Assembly (NCBI GenBank): GCA_019637615.1
Contig: JAHBVJ010000010.1
Coordinates: 143,785-207,784 of the forward strand
Source of the DNA: Anaerolineae bacterium
GTDB taxonomy: Bacteria; Chloroflexota; Anaerolineae; Aggregatilineales; UBA2796
Reading direction: 5' to 3'
DNA length: 64,000 nucleotides
Part shown: positions 9,601 through 18,182 of the stretch, one piece after another
How the letters are laid out: every line of letters begins with the position of its first letter
Position numbering within the stretch: the stretch's first letter is position 1
Program-made: the position numbers and the translations under genes
Notes under the pieces: model-generated
What the model was told of the DNA's origin: nothing
Databases searched by the model: none
The model's input: only the letters and a program-made list of their open reading frames with translations

Positions 9601-10145
9601 GCTCGTGGCAGAAAGTCGGCCCGTGGACGGTGACGGTGGACGCCAGCGGCACGCTGCTGGTGGAGACCGACGGTGTGGCGAGCATCGCGGGCATTGTGCT
9701 ATGGCACGCAGGTAGCACCGATGTGAGCAGCCAACCGCCGCTCGCCCCGACCTTCGTGCCCGGTGACGCCGGACAACCGCTGACGCAGGTGGTGGAGTCG
9801 GACGACGCCCGCCTGAGCCGTCAAGGCACATGGCAAGCGCAGAGCACGGGCAAGGCCAGCGGTGGCAGCTACCTGTACAGCAGCCATGCCCAACTCAGCT
9901 TCACCTTCACCGGTAGCCAATTCGACGTGGTGTACGTGCAGCACAAAGCGCTGGGCAGCTTCACCATCTCAGTGGATGGCGTGGTCGTGCAGACCGTGGA
10001 CAGCCACAGCGAGCAGACGCACTTCCAAGCCGTCGCCAGCGTGAGCGACCTGTCGCAAGGCCAGCACACCGTGGTCATCGCTCCCGCTGACGGTGCCATC
10101 GCCATCGACGCCCTCCGCTTCCCGCTCGCTGCCGCCCTCAACTAA
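6699..10145 (+). CDS. Secreted GH5-like endoglucanase with Thr/Pro linkers and repeated beta-sandwich modules
   Basis: The start at 6699 is chosen because AGGGAG lies 6-11 bases upstream and is followed at once by a signal peptide (hydrophobic LALALLLLVLVFSTRA); the earlier in-frame ATG at 6609 has neither. The 1148-residue product has a GH5-like TIM barrel at about residues 40-345: NPWNEPG with the probable acid/base Glu177 and PLVIGELGQE with the probable nucleophile Glu270. A Thr/Pro linker (about 357-407) follows, then three related modules of about 150 residues (about 411-567, 668-823, 861-1005), each opening FYRxxNLxG and closing LxVWR/LWH, separated by another long linker. They look malectin-like or CBM-like. 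A last jelly-roll-like module (about 1027-1147) ends the protein. Inferred role: extracellular beta-glucan hydrolysis with multivalent carbohydrate binding. The subfamily and substrate are not determined. Confidence 0.85.
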   Translation: MFALLPTHYHRHLTRLALALLLLVLVFSTRAASVATAATVGLRVQGVTLVNTDGSRFVVAGINMEMYRDYDNGCGWVTDGTYAIRGVMADKVKALGVNAVRLNYSYRFLQQSGNLTRFLDMAQELANRGMYVMPSDHTYTGGVLSSASASYPMMKSIIDGMRARGLESYLIMNPWNEPGPDISVSAWVQAQKDVLTYLRNTAGFQGVVVMDGTGWATLLDVSAFQSVMSFDAGLRGTANVAFSMHLYPNITGLPSQLWTAARQVPLVIGELGQENPGASPLDPNYVKSTISGFLNTGMPNGHNGLFAWIFAWCDSNNMLEDWTDPAVPYSASSPLTAHGVLWRDNYYSKLPASSAPVPTTVVEQPTATKTTTPVPATATTTPRPATSTVAPPPGGGTTLIPPPATGTVPAGESSFYRGINLGGGAMTVGSHAWEASASAPNFTLKSGTAQACNPFAPVLPAPDTATSDMLKCYVEHWSHSLALSAVPNASYDVYVYTWQDWSQPSPGTANFSVNGAAMQTYALSSQAGHWDKLGPWRVTVTNGSLTVTTNGNNIKLSGVEVWRAGSATAQPTVIVQQPTATKTSTPLPPTATRTTVPATATRTSPPPTATKTNTPRPATATRTTVPATATRTSPPPTATKTNTPRPATATATRTNPPPPAATSTVVPGESSFYRAINLGGSAVTIANHAWEASSAPNFSLRAGTHQECNIYVPVVPAVDAATEQMVECFAEHWNHNLTLSAVPSGSYVVYLYTWQDWNQPNPGTATFKLNGAVAQANYAISSQTGRWERLGPWPVTVTGGTLSVTSNGNNIKLSGLEVWRVDAPAGIVMAPTATVSSDEFASVTGAGGSTPVTPSTDAPTGFYRAVNLNGRALTLDGQRWEGANAKNLSVDGRKVCQPDAALTPVTDPTHAEMLRCYVTGNYLRLTVRGIPAGSYQLSLYLWDQAQQYTLKLQGGRQTWVNQPNANVGSWQKVGPWTVTVDASGTLLVETDGVASIAGIVLWHAGSTDVSSQPPLAPTFVPGDAGQPLTQVVESDDARLSRQGTWQAQSTGKASGGSYLYSSHAQLSFTFTGSQFDVVYVQHKALGSFTISVDGVVVQTVDSHSEQTHFQAVASVSDLSQGQHTVVIAPADGAIAIDALRFPLAAALN
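8468..8641 (+). repeat. Two tandem copies of an 87-bp linker repeat inside the GH5 gene
   Basis: Copy 1 is 8468-8554 and copy 2 is 8555-8641; they differ at about four positions. Each encodes the same 29 residues, beginning ATRTTVPATATRTSPPPTAT, so the copies are in frame. The near identity at silent positions points to a recent duplication of the Thr/Pro linker rather than selection on the protein alone. Confidence 0.9.
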
Positions 10146-10153
10146 TCATGCAA

Positions 10154-10187
10154 CGAGGGAGCAAGCCAGCGATGACTTGCCCCCTCG
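10154..10187. terminator. Terminator-like hairpin between convergent genes
   Basis: CGAGGGAGCAAG (10154-10165) pairs with CTTGCCCCCTCG (10176-10187), 12 bp with one mismatch and a 10-base loop. It begins 8 bases after the stop of the GH5 gene. There is no strong T-run, so it may work with Rho or as a 3' stability element. Confidence 0.6.
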
Positions 10188-10207
10188 CTCATACGTGAGG
10201 ACAAAAC

Positions 10208-10255
10208 CAGTGTAGGGCACCCGCACCAAAACCGTGCAAGGGATGACCTACACTG
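10208..10255. terminator. Second inverted repeat between convergent genes, T-rich on the plus side
   Basis: CAGTGTAGG (10208-10216) and CCTACACTG (10247-10255) form a perfect 9-bp stem; GCAC/GTGC inside the 30-base loop can extend the fold. The plus strand continues with a T-rich stretch (actttcttct), as expected of a terminator for the GH5 transcript. It lies 34 bases from the stop of the minus-strand kinase gene and could serve both directions. Confidence 0.55.
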
Positions 10256-10288
10256 ACTTTCTTCTCACGCGATGTTGTGTTCCCGAAT

Positions 10289-11422
10289 TCAGCTCGTACG
10301 CGCACGCTCGAACGAGTTAGGCTGACCGATCGGCGTATTCGGCAACTGAACAGTCACCGTGGTACCTTTGCCCACCGTACTTTCCATAGAGAAGTGCCCG
10401 CCGTGAATTTCGGTAATGCGCTTGGCAACGATCAGCCCTAAGCCGGAACCCTGCTGCTCGTGTAGTTTGCGCTCAAATTGAACGTAGGCCCCGATCTGTT
10501 CAAGCTGCTCGTTATCAATGCCCCGCCCATGATCAACGACTTTCAGTAGGAAGCCCTGCTCGTCCTCCCCCACCGTGACAACGACATCGGTACCCTTGGT
10601 GGAGAACTTAAAGGCATTATCGATCAGCTCTTCAGCCAACTTCGACAAATACATGGGCATAATGTTGGCATTGATCATAGTCATTTTGAGGACTAAATCG
10701 TCTGATCGTTCCCATTCCCGCGCTTTGGATTTGGCGAGTTCAGAAACGATGTAGCTGGCTTCGTCGCAGACTTGATTACGCATCATCTTGACCCGCGCGA
10801 TGTCGGCTTGGATGATTTCCAACTGAGCGAAGAACAGATACTTGTCGATCAGGCGATGCAGGCGACCACCCGCTTTGTGAATCTTCAGCACCATATCCAA
10901 CGCCTCACCCGTCAGGACGTTTGAATAGTCGTTGACGAGGAATTCGGCATATCCCATGATGGTGGTCAGCGGCGTGCGCAGTTCATGAGGCAGCGCCGTA
11001 GTCAGGTGTTCGCGCAGATTGTTGATGTCTTTCATGAAGACCTGACGGCGATTATCCTGACGAGCCAAGCGCGTCTTGATGGCGTTCACCAAGTCGGTAC
11101 TGGAAAATGGCTTGGTCAGATAGTCGTCGGCTCCCAAGTCCATGCCCAAGCGCGTATCATCGCGGCTGGATTTTGCCGTCAGGAAGATGAACGGTGTGAT
11201 CGCGGTCGCGGGATGACGGCGCAGTTCCTCGATCACGCCGTAGCCATCGAGCACAGGCATCATCACGTCGCAGATGATAAGATCGGGCGTTTCTTTTAGT
11301 GCTTCCTTCACCCCTTCTTCGCCGTTGGACGCACACACTACGTCGAAGCCTTCGAACTCCAACATGGTCTGAATTTCGGCTAACAGGGGCAATTCGTCTT
11401 CGATTACCAATAATTTGATCAT
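10289..11422 (-). CDS. Response regulator-histidine kinase fusion (REC-HisKA-HATPase)
   Basis: Cytoplasmic hybrid of 377 residues in the reverse order to classical hybrids. The receiver comes first (residues about 1-125, acidic pair IEDE, phospho-acceptor Asp in LIICDVMMPVLDG, conserved Lys in YLTKPFS). The dimerisation domain follows with the phospho-His in ALPHELRTPL, then an ATPase with N-box ELIDNAFKFS, G1 VDHGRGI and G2 GSGLGLIVAK, all intact. Such proteins receive a phosphate at the receiver that controls their own kinase. It lies four bases downstream of the 1597-residue kinase gene and has GGAGAA about 9-14 bases before its ATG, so the two are co-transcribed and may form a relay. No DNA-binding output is present. 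Confidence 0.93.
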   Translation of the reverse strand: MIKLLVIEDELPLLAEIQTMLEFEGFDVVCASNGEEGVKEALKETPDLIICDVMMPVLDGYGVIEELRRHPATAITPFIFLTAKSSRDDTRLGMDLGADDYLTKPFSSTDLVNAIKTRLARQDNRRQVFMKDINNLREHLTTALPHELRTPLTTIMGYAEFLVNDYSNVLTGEALDMVLKIHKAGGRLHRLIDKYLFFAQLEIIQADIARVKMMRNQVCDEASYIVSELAKSKAREWERSDDLVLKMTMINANIMPMYLSKLAEELIDNAFKFSTKGTDVVVTVGEDEQGFLLKVVDHGRGIDNEQLEQIGAYVQFERKLHEQQGSGLGLIVAKRITEIHGGHFSMESTVGKGTTVTVQLPNTPIGQPNSFERARTS

Positions 11423-11426
11423 TTCA

Positions 11427-14400
11427 CTAGTTCTCCGTTGATAGTGAAGCTTGTTTCACCAATGGAAGTTGTACGACAAAGGTGGTGCCTTGATCGCCGT
11501 TACTTACGAAATTAATCGAACCTTGATGCAGCGTTACTGCCTCCTTGGCAATGGTTAGCCCAAGCCCCGACCCTGAAACATTGCCGACGTTATCCGCACG
11601 GTAAAACGGGTCAAAAAGGTGGGCTTGGTTTTGTTCAGGGATACCAATGCCGTTATCGGTCACGCTGAAGATGATATTGTCGTGCTTCACTTCAAGACGA
11701 ACCTCGATTGGCCCGCCCTGTGGCGAATACTTGATCGCATTATTGAGCAAATTCGTCAGCGTTTGGCGTACCAATTTTTGATCAATATAGGCATTCAAGG
11801 TGGACATCTCACAATCGAATACGATTCGGTGCGTTTCTTCACTGACGATCTCCATTTCATCAATGATGTCTTTGAATAGTCCCACGACATCAGCGGTGGC
11901 AGGTCTGAATTCAAGGTTGCCAGCTTGGATGCGCCCCAAAATCGACACATCGTCTAGCATCAGGGTCATGTGCCGCACTTGCGCTTGTATCTTCTCGATG
12001 CGCTGATAATACTGGTCTAGGGTGATCTTATCTTTGTAGCGCCGCAGCACGTCGCTCGCCGCGAGAATGGTCGCTAACGGCGTCCTGAATTCGTGCGAGG
12101 TCATCGAGATGAAGCGCGATTTCAGCTCGTAGAGTTCCGACTGCTTGTCAAAGGCTTGGCGCAGTTCGATTTCCGCTTGTCGGCGTGCGGTTACATCGCG
12201 GATCGCCACAAGGATCAGCTTTTCGCTTTGGATCACGATCTGGTAGGCACGCGCTTCTGCGTAGAGCACCGTGCCATCACGCCGTGTGAGCAGAAAATCG
12301 ATGGTAGAGGGTAAGGCGTCGGGAGCGAGTCGGTAGAATTTGGATATCTGATCGTGGCTGACGAACTTCATTTGACGCGGACGCTTGCCGACGATTTCGC
12401 TGCGTGGATAGCCAGTCAGCGTTTCAAAGGTCTGATTGACATCGACAATGCCTTTGGTGTGACTGCCCAGACATAACGCGTCGGGCGAATTCTCAAAGAT
12501 GATCTTCAGACGCTCTTGGCTTTCCCGCAGCGCCATTTCGTTGTGGCGGCGTTCCGTCACGTCAAGGAGCGTGCCTAATAATCGGACGACCTTGCCGTTC
12601 TTGATCACAGGCCGACAGTTCAGCCAATAATCGCCCCACTGGTTATTCGCTTTAAGATAACGGTATTCTGTCTCTTGCGGCGTCGTGTTGGTGAGAACGT
12701 CTTCCATGAAGCTGCGCAAGCGCACAACGTCATCGGGATGGATGCGGACAAACTGCTCTTCGATGCTTGGCGGCACCTCACCCGGCTGTTCGTAACCCAG
12801 AATGCGCCACGTTTCCGATGACCAAATGGGCGTTTGGGTCAGGATGTCAAGCTCCCAATTCCCCAACCGCGCGATCCGCTGCGCTTCGTTGAGACGCGCC
12901 TCGCTCTCCCGCAATGCCCGTTCCGAAGACCTTCTCTCGGTGATGTTCTGGATGAGCAAGCAGACACCTATCGTGGCGTTTTCGGCGGTCACGACGGGGG
13001 TAAATGTCACCTCGAAATAATTGGTCGCGTCCGCGATGGGCGACAAAATGTCTTGCGTAACCGTCTCCCCACGCAGCGCGCGATTGATGCCTTCCAGCAT
13101 CGACGGCATACTCGGCTCATTGGCGAAATCGAGTAGATTGTCCCCTTCATGTGGCGGATTCTGATAGATTTGCATCAGTTGCCGCTGCGCCACATCGTTG
13201 ATGGTATGGATCGTGAGTTCTTTATCGATCATCAAAATCTGATGCGGGATACTGTTGAAAATGGTGCGGAGTTCTGCCTCTGACCGCTTCAGCGCATCCT
13301 CGATCTGCTTGCGTTCAGAGATGTCGAGGATAGTGCCAAACAGCCGCTCCGCCTTGCCTTCTCTGTTGAACACGACTTCCGCCGTCACCCACAGGAACTT
13401 AATTGGCCCGAAGGCGGGGTTCGTGCGGACTTCAAACTCCACCGATTTTTCATGATTAATAAGCAAACGGCGATACAGATTCTGGATCACGTCCCTATCA
13501 TCAATGAAGATATTCTCCAGAGTCTGATTCGGGTCAGTTTGTGCAGCGTCCAGCGACAGAATATTGACGGCTTCTTCAGAGAAGCGCGTACGGTTTAAGA
13601 TAAGATCGAATTCCCAGTTGCCCAGATGCGCAATCCGCTGTGCTTCTGCCAAGCGTGCTTTACTATCACTCAGCGCGATTTCAGTACGTTTGCGGTCAGT
13701 GATGTCGCGGTTGACGGCGATAAAGCCATTGGCAACCCCATGTCCATCGCGGATGAGCGTAACGGACGATTGGATGTAGACCAAGGAACCGTCTTTGCGC
13801 TGCTGCGTAACTTCGCCTGCCCATACGCCTTTACTATAGAGGTCGCCTACGATGGTTTCTAGCGGAACACTATTTTCATCCTGAAACCGCAGCATATCGG
13901 CGTATTTACCGATGGCTTCTTCCGGCAGCCACCCATAGATTTGTTGAGCCGCGTGATTCCACGTCACGATGTGGTAGTTCAGATCGGTTGCGATAACCGC
14001 ATCCGAGATCTTTTCCAGCAGACTGGCATGGTATTCGAGCGACTTTTCAACTTTCTTGCGTTCGGTAATATCCCGCTGGAGGAGAATAATGCTGCTAGGC
14101 TGGTTGAATTCGTCCGTGATCACCGCAGCGGAACAATCCATCATCAGGAAACTGCCATCTTTACGCAAGATTTCCAGTTCCAGCCGCAGCAAGCTCTGTT
14201 CGAATAAGCGCCGTAGAGCCGCCTCGAACTTTTGTCGATAGGTGGGCGCGATAAACTTGACGACAGGCTGGTTCAGCAATTCTACTTCGGTGTACCCCGA
14301 CGTATCCTGCGCAGCCTGATTGACTTCTAGAATGAACCCGTCCATATCCAACAGACAGATGCAATCGGGCGCGGCTTGCACCAACGACCTGAACTTGATT

Positions 14401-16220
14401 TCGCTCTCCATCAAGGCTTCTTCGATGCGTCGGCGGGACGTGATATCACGCGAAATGCAAAATACGGTGTGCTTGGAGAGCGGCGAATATTGAGTGCGGT
14501 ACCAGCGTTCCTCACCATGCGTTACCAGCGGGTATTCAATCTCCACGATCTGCTGCGTATTCAGTGACTGCCGGATGGAGTTCAGGAAGAGATCGGCATC
14601 TTTGGCGGGATATAATTCATGCAGCCTTCTACCTATCTGGGTATCGACCACGGTAGATAGGTTGACGGGGTTCGTCGGCGCGAATTTTAGACACTTGCCG
14701 TCATCATCCAAGACGACGATGACATCTTCCATCGAGGCGAATAGGGCGCGTAACTCCGCTTCCGATTCGCGCACGGCTGTCACCATACGTTTGTGCTCGG
14801 AGATGTCCCGCAGCGTACAAATGACGCCGTACTGACTTCCATTGAAAGGCGCGATGCCGATTTCAGCATCAAATATCTTGCCATTCCAACTGGTCACCGC
14901 AAGCTCAAGCCGCCGTGTCACTTGGTCGTGAATCACCGCATCTACCATTTCCTTCAACCGCTCGGCGTCATCAGGATAGGTCGCCAATTGATCGAGCGGA
15001 CGCTTGAGGAAAGCATTCGGCGGCGCGGACTGCGCATCAAACAGCGCGTCAAACGTATCGTTCACACGCTCGATCCCGGTATCTGCGTAGACAAGAATGA
15101 TGGCATCACTACTGCTGTTGAGGATCGCTTCGACTGTATCTTTGGCGTGGCGCAGTTCTTGCGTGCGCTGCTCTACCTTCTGTTCAAGTTCTTGATTGAG
15201 GCGCTGAAGGTTCGCCTCAGCAAATTTGCGCTCCGCCAATTCGCGCTTCACCTGCTCAAATAAGGCGGCACGCTCAATTGCTACGGCGGCTGCATTTGCC
15301 AAGGGCGCTAACCGTTCGATGGTTTCTTCGGAGAATTGATCCTCACGTTCCCCATCGATGCGAAGCACGCCAAGGACACGATCATGAGAGCAAATCGGGA
15401 TATTTACGTAGGATTTGATCCAAGCCATTTCGGGCAAAACGATCCACAGCGGTTCTTCCACCGTGTCGCGAACAACTTTCGCCTGTTTCGTCTTGATCAC
15501 GTGCCCATCTAACAGGTAAGTATCGAGTGGTTGGCGCAAGTTCCGCACAAAGGCGAGGCTGGCCTCATCGTAGCCAGCCCACTGGCGGATATAGAGCGAG
15601 TCGCCTTCGAGCAGCGCAATATTCGCCGTCTGATAAGGTACTAGTATCTTGGCCTGAATCAGAATTTCTCCGAGCACATCGCTGAGTTGGAGTTGTGAGG
15701 CTAGGGACAAGGTGAGCGAGGCCAGCGTATTGTTCATCGTCCGGTGTTCACGCTCGTATTCAGCCGCCTCTTGCTGCTTCTCGTGTATGTCGATGGCGGC
15801 TCCATTCAACAATAATTCCGTGTCTTGCAAGGTACGGCGGAGTTGAATGGAGGCAAGGCCGCTCCCGATGATGGCGGCAAGGCTCGCCAAGCAAGAAGCC
15901 TCCGACTTCTCAAGCCCTTGGTCGGCTTTGGCAGTTACTATCAGGACGCCAAAATCATGTTGTTCGTGACTGATGGAGGCGTGCAAAGCCGAGGTGGAGG
16001 GCATCACCGCACCATCACGATTACCAACGCCGAGTTGGACGGCGGCTTCTCCATACAATTCCGATTGATGGATAAGCTGTACAATGGCTGAACAATAATG
16101 GGGTTCATCCATTGTAGTGGTAGGCACCGCCGCACACTCGCTGATCAACGTCATTTGACGGATGAAGTAGGCTTGTGTGCTATTCGGTTGCATAAGCGTG
16201 AGGTCTAGGTTTTCCATCAA
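11427..16220 (-). CDS. Giant cytoplasmic GAF/multi-PAS sensor histidine kinase
   Basis: 1597 residues, no membrane segment. In order: a degenerate GAF-like region (about 40-140), a full GAF domain (about 170-320), a coiled-coil linker rich in Glu/Gln, then eight PAS units, most introduced by the ESE(A/I)xxRxL(F/V) pattern and closed by DITERK-type PAC ends, then HisKA (SMTSHEFRTPLATIL) and an intact HATPase (N-box LLNNAIKYSP, G1 VTDNGIGI, G2 GSGLGLTIAKEA). Two PAS units carry nearly the same opening (EAQRIAHLGNWEFDL and EAQRIARLGNWELDI), which shows internal duplication. Ligands cannot be told from sequence. It lies upstream of and 4 bp from the REC-kinase gene, and is divergent from the NarX/NarL-like fusion gene across a 179-bp region containing the tandem ACTACGTA motif. 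Confidence 0.95.
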   Translation of the reverse strand: MMENLDLTLMQPNSTQAYFIRQMTLISECAAVPTTTMDEPHYCSAIVQLIHQSELYGEAAVQLGVGNRDGAVMPSTSALHASISHEQHDFGVLIVTAKADQGLEKSEASCLASLAAIIGSGLASIQLRRTLQDTELLLNGAAIDIHEKQQEAAEYEREHRTMNNTLASLTLSLASQLQLSDVLGEILIQAKILVPYQTANIALLEGDSLYIRQWAGYDEASLAFVRNLRQPLDTYLLDGHVIKTKQAKVVRDTVEEPLWIVLPEMAWIKSYVNIPICSHDRVLGVLRIDGEREDQFSEETIERLAPLANAAAVAIERAALFEQVKRELAERKFAEANLQRLNQELEQKVEQRTQELRHAKDTVEAILNSSSDAIILVYADTGIERVNDTFDALFDAQSAPPNAFLKRPLDQLATYPDDAERLKEMVDAVIHDQVTRRLELAVTSWNGKIFDAEIGIAPFNGSQYGVICTLRDISEHKRMVTAVRESEAELRALFASMEDVIVVLDDDGKCLKFAPTNPVNLSTVVDTQIGRRLHELYPAKDADLFLNSIRQSLNTQQIVEIEYPLVTHGEERWYRTQYSPLSKHTVFCISRDITSRRRIEEALMESEIKFRSLVQAAPDCICLLDMDGFILEVNQAAQDTSGYTEVELLNQPVVKFIAPTYRQKFEAALRRLFEQSLLRLELEILRKDGSFLMMDCSAAVITDEFNQPSSIILLQRDITERKKVEKSLEYHASLLEKISDAVIATDLNYHIVTWNHAAQQIYGWLPEEAIGKYADMLRFQDENSVPLETIVGDLYSKGVWAGEVTQQRKDGSLVYIQSSVTLIRDGHGVANGFIAVNRDITDRKRTEIALSDSKARLAEAQRIAHLGNWEFDLILNRTRFSEEAVNILSLDAAQTDPNQTLENIFIDDRDVIQNLYRRLLINHEKSVEFEVRTNPAFGPIKFLWVTAEVVFNREGKAERLFGTILDISERKQIEDALKRSEAELRTIFNSIPHQILMIDKELTIHTINDVAQRQLMQIYQNPPHEGDNLLDFANEPSMPSMLEGINRALRGETVTQDILSPIADATNYFEVTFTPVVTAENATIGVCLLIQNITERRSSERALRESEARLNEAQRIARLGNWELDILTQTPIWSSETWRILGYEQPGEVPPSIEEQFVRIHPDDVVRLRSFMEDVLTNTTPQETEYRYLKANNQWGDYWLNCRPVIKNGKVVRLLGTLLDVTERRHNEMALRESQERLKIIFENSPDALCLGSHTKGIVDVNQTFETLTGYPRSEIVGKRPRQMKFVSHDQISKFYRLAPDALPSTIDFLLTRRDGTVLYAEARAYQIVIQSEKLILVAIRDVTARRQAEIELRQAFDKQSELYELKSRFISMTSHEFRTPLATILAASDVLRRYKDKITLDQYYQRIEKIQAQVRHMTLMLDDVSILGRIQAGNLEFRPATADVVGLFKDIIDEMEIVSEETHRIVFDCEMSTLNAYIDQKLVRQTLTNLLNNAIKYSPQGGPIEVRLEVKHDNIIFSVTDNGIGIPEQNQAHLFDPFYRADNVGNVSGSGLGLTIAKEAVTLHQGSINFVSNGDQGTTFVVQLPLVKQASLSTEN

Positions 16221-16315
16221 GCGGCTTACAACCTTTGCAAATAATCAGTCTATAATGAGGGTAAACAATTTTCCTAAAAAATGTATCAGTAACAGACGGT
16301 AACTTTGGAAGGCGG

Positions 16316-16334
16316 ACTACGTACCAACTACGTA
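16316..16334. promoter_or_regulatory. Tandem operator-like element ACTACGTA-N3-ACTACGTA, copy 1
   Basis: Two identical 8-mers start at 16316 and 16327, an 11-bp period that puts both on the same face of the helix. Each contains the palindrome TACGTA. The element lies in the divergent region between the giant PAS kinase (start 16220) and the NarX/NarL-like fusion (start 16400), 96 and 66 bases from the two start codons. An identical arrangement lies at 23642-23660 before the next kinase operon. The binding protein is unknown; the LuxR-type protein encoded at 16400 is an obvious candidate by position only. Confidence 0.65.
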
Positions 16335-16399
16335 TTTATTGGTAGATAACGGACAATTAGGCAGGGAAATGTCAGGAAGCGGAGCATCGCAAGATCTTA

Positions 16400-18172
16400 A
16401 TGGCTAATTCACATCGCCCGACAATTTTAGTGGTCGAAGATGAAAAACCCCTACTCGAAGAGATCTTACTCATCCTTTCGGTCAATGATTTTGAAGCGGT
16501 TGGCGCAACCACCGCTGCCGACGGGATTGCCCTCGCCTTTGCCAAACGTCCTGACCTGATCGTAAGCGACATCAACCTACCCGATCAGGATGGTTATGCT
16601 ATCCTCGCGACTGTGCAGGAAAATCCGCTCACCCTTGGCACGCCGTTTATCTTCCTCACCGCCCGCGTTGCCCGTTCGGATATGCGCAAAGGCATGGAAA
16701 TGGGGGCGGACGATTACGTTCCGAAGCCGTTCACAACCGAAGAATTGATCACGGCGGTTGAGCGCCAACTCAGTAAGCGCGCGACGGTCAAAGTACTGGA
16801 ACTGCGGGCGCTCTCGCAGCAGTTAATTGATACGGAAGAGAAAGAACAGCGCCGCACGGCTCACTTGCTGCGGGAGATCGTCGGACAAAATCTGCAAAGT
16901 GCCCGCATGTTGATCGACAGCAGCAAACGGATGCTAGATGCCAGCAACCGTGCGCGTTTCAACGAGATCGAAGTCCTGATCAATCAAGCCACGTTGGAAC
17001 TGCACGAATTGTCGATGGACATGGATCCGACCATGCTGCAACAATTAGGCTTGCTCTCATCGCTGGCATGGTACGTAGAGCGCCACAACCAGCAAACGCA
17101 ACAACCCGTGACTTTTAACGCGGACGCCTTCACCGATCATGATCTATCCGCCGATCTGCGTCATCTGATCTTTCGCCTGATTCAGCAGCTCTTGGGGCAG
17201 ATCAAAACATCGCTGCAAGTGCAAGACTTGTCGCTCGTCTTGCAACGGGAAGCAACGCAGATCATTATTCTCGTGAACGGTACGATCAACTCGGACAAGC
17301 CCTTATCCTCGCGCAATCTGCAAACCTTGCTGGAAAACAACAACGAATTGGTGCGCCTGTATGAGTACACGCTGGCTTTTGGCGGGGAACTCGCGGTCAA
17401 AATCATCAAAGATGTCATGCTTGACCTGCAAATCCAGATTCCGCTTGAGCAGGTGAGCGATAACCCGCCGATGCCGCGACGTGACCTGACTTCGCAACCC
17501 CCGGAGCAGCACCGCCCCCAAGTGACGCACGCGCAGCTCAAACGCGTCGGCCTGATCAGCCAAGATCGCGATATGCTGAACGATGTCACGGGCTATTTGC
17601 ATCGCAGCGCGGACATTCAAATTGTCGCTGAAAAAACTGCCTTCGCGGAACTGACTGCCAGCGTGAATGGCAACCCGCCCGATGTGCTGATTGTTGATCT
17701 GACGCATATCAGCCCGCAAGAGATGGACGCGATCATCGATGATCCCACGTACCCGACCCTGTTTATCGGTGACGAAACGCTCGACTATCTGATCAATCGG
17801 CTGTTGGGGCGCGCCATGACGAGCGGCTTTCTGCTGACGACCTCGATTGAAGGCGAACTAACCCACGCCATCCGCCGTCTTTATGCGGGGCAGCGCTTTT
17901 TAGGTACGCCCTTCCTCGACCAAGCGATTGAGTATTTCTTGCAGGTCAGTGGTTCACTGGAAAAATTGCAGGGCTACGAGACGCTGACCAAGCGCGAAAA
18001 GGAAATCTTGTGGTGGGTCGCGGCGGGCTATACCAGCGCCGAGATCGCGGATCGGCTGACGCTCAGTCCGCGCACGGTGGATACCCATCGCGCTAACGTG
18101 ATGGGCAAGCTCAATTTACGCAGCAAAACCGAACTTTTGCGGCTGACACAGGGCATCAAGTTGGTCGAGTAA
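16400..18172 (+). CDS. Fused response regulator: REC, degenerate NarX-like kinase, pseudo-REC and LuxR-type HTH
   Basis: 590 residues. A complete receiver comes first (acidic pair 13-14, Asp57 in LIVSDINLPDQDG, Lys in VPKPFT). The next region matches a NarX-type dimerisation helix, EKEQRRTAHLLREIVGQ, but where active kinases have His-Asp (LHD) this one has Arg-Glu (LRE), and the following ATPase-like region lacks the usual Asn and Gly boxes. From about residue 390 a second receiver-like fold (VGLISQDRDM, DVLIVDLTHI) leads into a clear LuxR/NarL HTH at about 520-585 (LTKREKEILWWVAAGYTSAEIADRLTLSPRTVDTH, read here as key motifs TKREKEIL and SPRTVDTHRANV). So a NarX-NarL pair seems fused into one DNA-binding protein with a dead kinase. 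It converges with the double kinase, only 10 bp between stops. Confidence 0.85.
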   Translation: MANSHRPTILVVEDEKPLLEEILLILSVNDFEAVGATTAADGIALAFAKRPDLIVSDINLPDQDGYAILATVQENPLTLGTPFIFLTARVARSDMRKGMEMGADDYVPKPFTTEELITAVERQLSKRATVKVLELRALSQQLIDTEEKEQRRTAHLLREIVGQNLQSARMLIDSSKRMLDASNRARFNEIEVLINQATLELHELSMDMDPTMLQQLGLLSSLAWYVERHNQQTQQPVTFNADAFTDHDLSADLRHLIFRLIQQLLGQIKTSLQVQDLSLVLQREATQIIILVNGTINSDKPLSSRNLQTLLENNNELVRLYEYTLAFGGELAVKIIKDVMLDLQIQIPLEQVSDNPPMPRRDLTSQPPEQHRPQVTHAQLKRVGLISQDRDMLNDVTGYLHRSADIQIVAEKTAFAELTASVNGNPPDVLIVDLTHISPQEMDAIIDDPTYPTLFIGDETLDYLINRLLGRAMTSGFLLTTSIEGELTHAIRRLYAGQRFLGTPFLDQAIEYFLQVSGSLEKLQGYETLTKREKEILWWVAAGYTSAEIADRLTLSPRTVDTHRANVMGKLNLRSKTELLRLTQGIKLVE

Positions 18173-18182
18173 GCGCGGCTAT

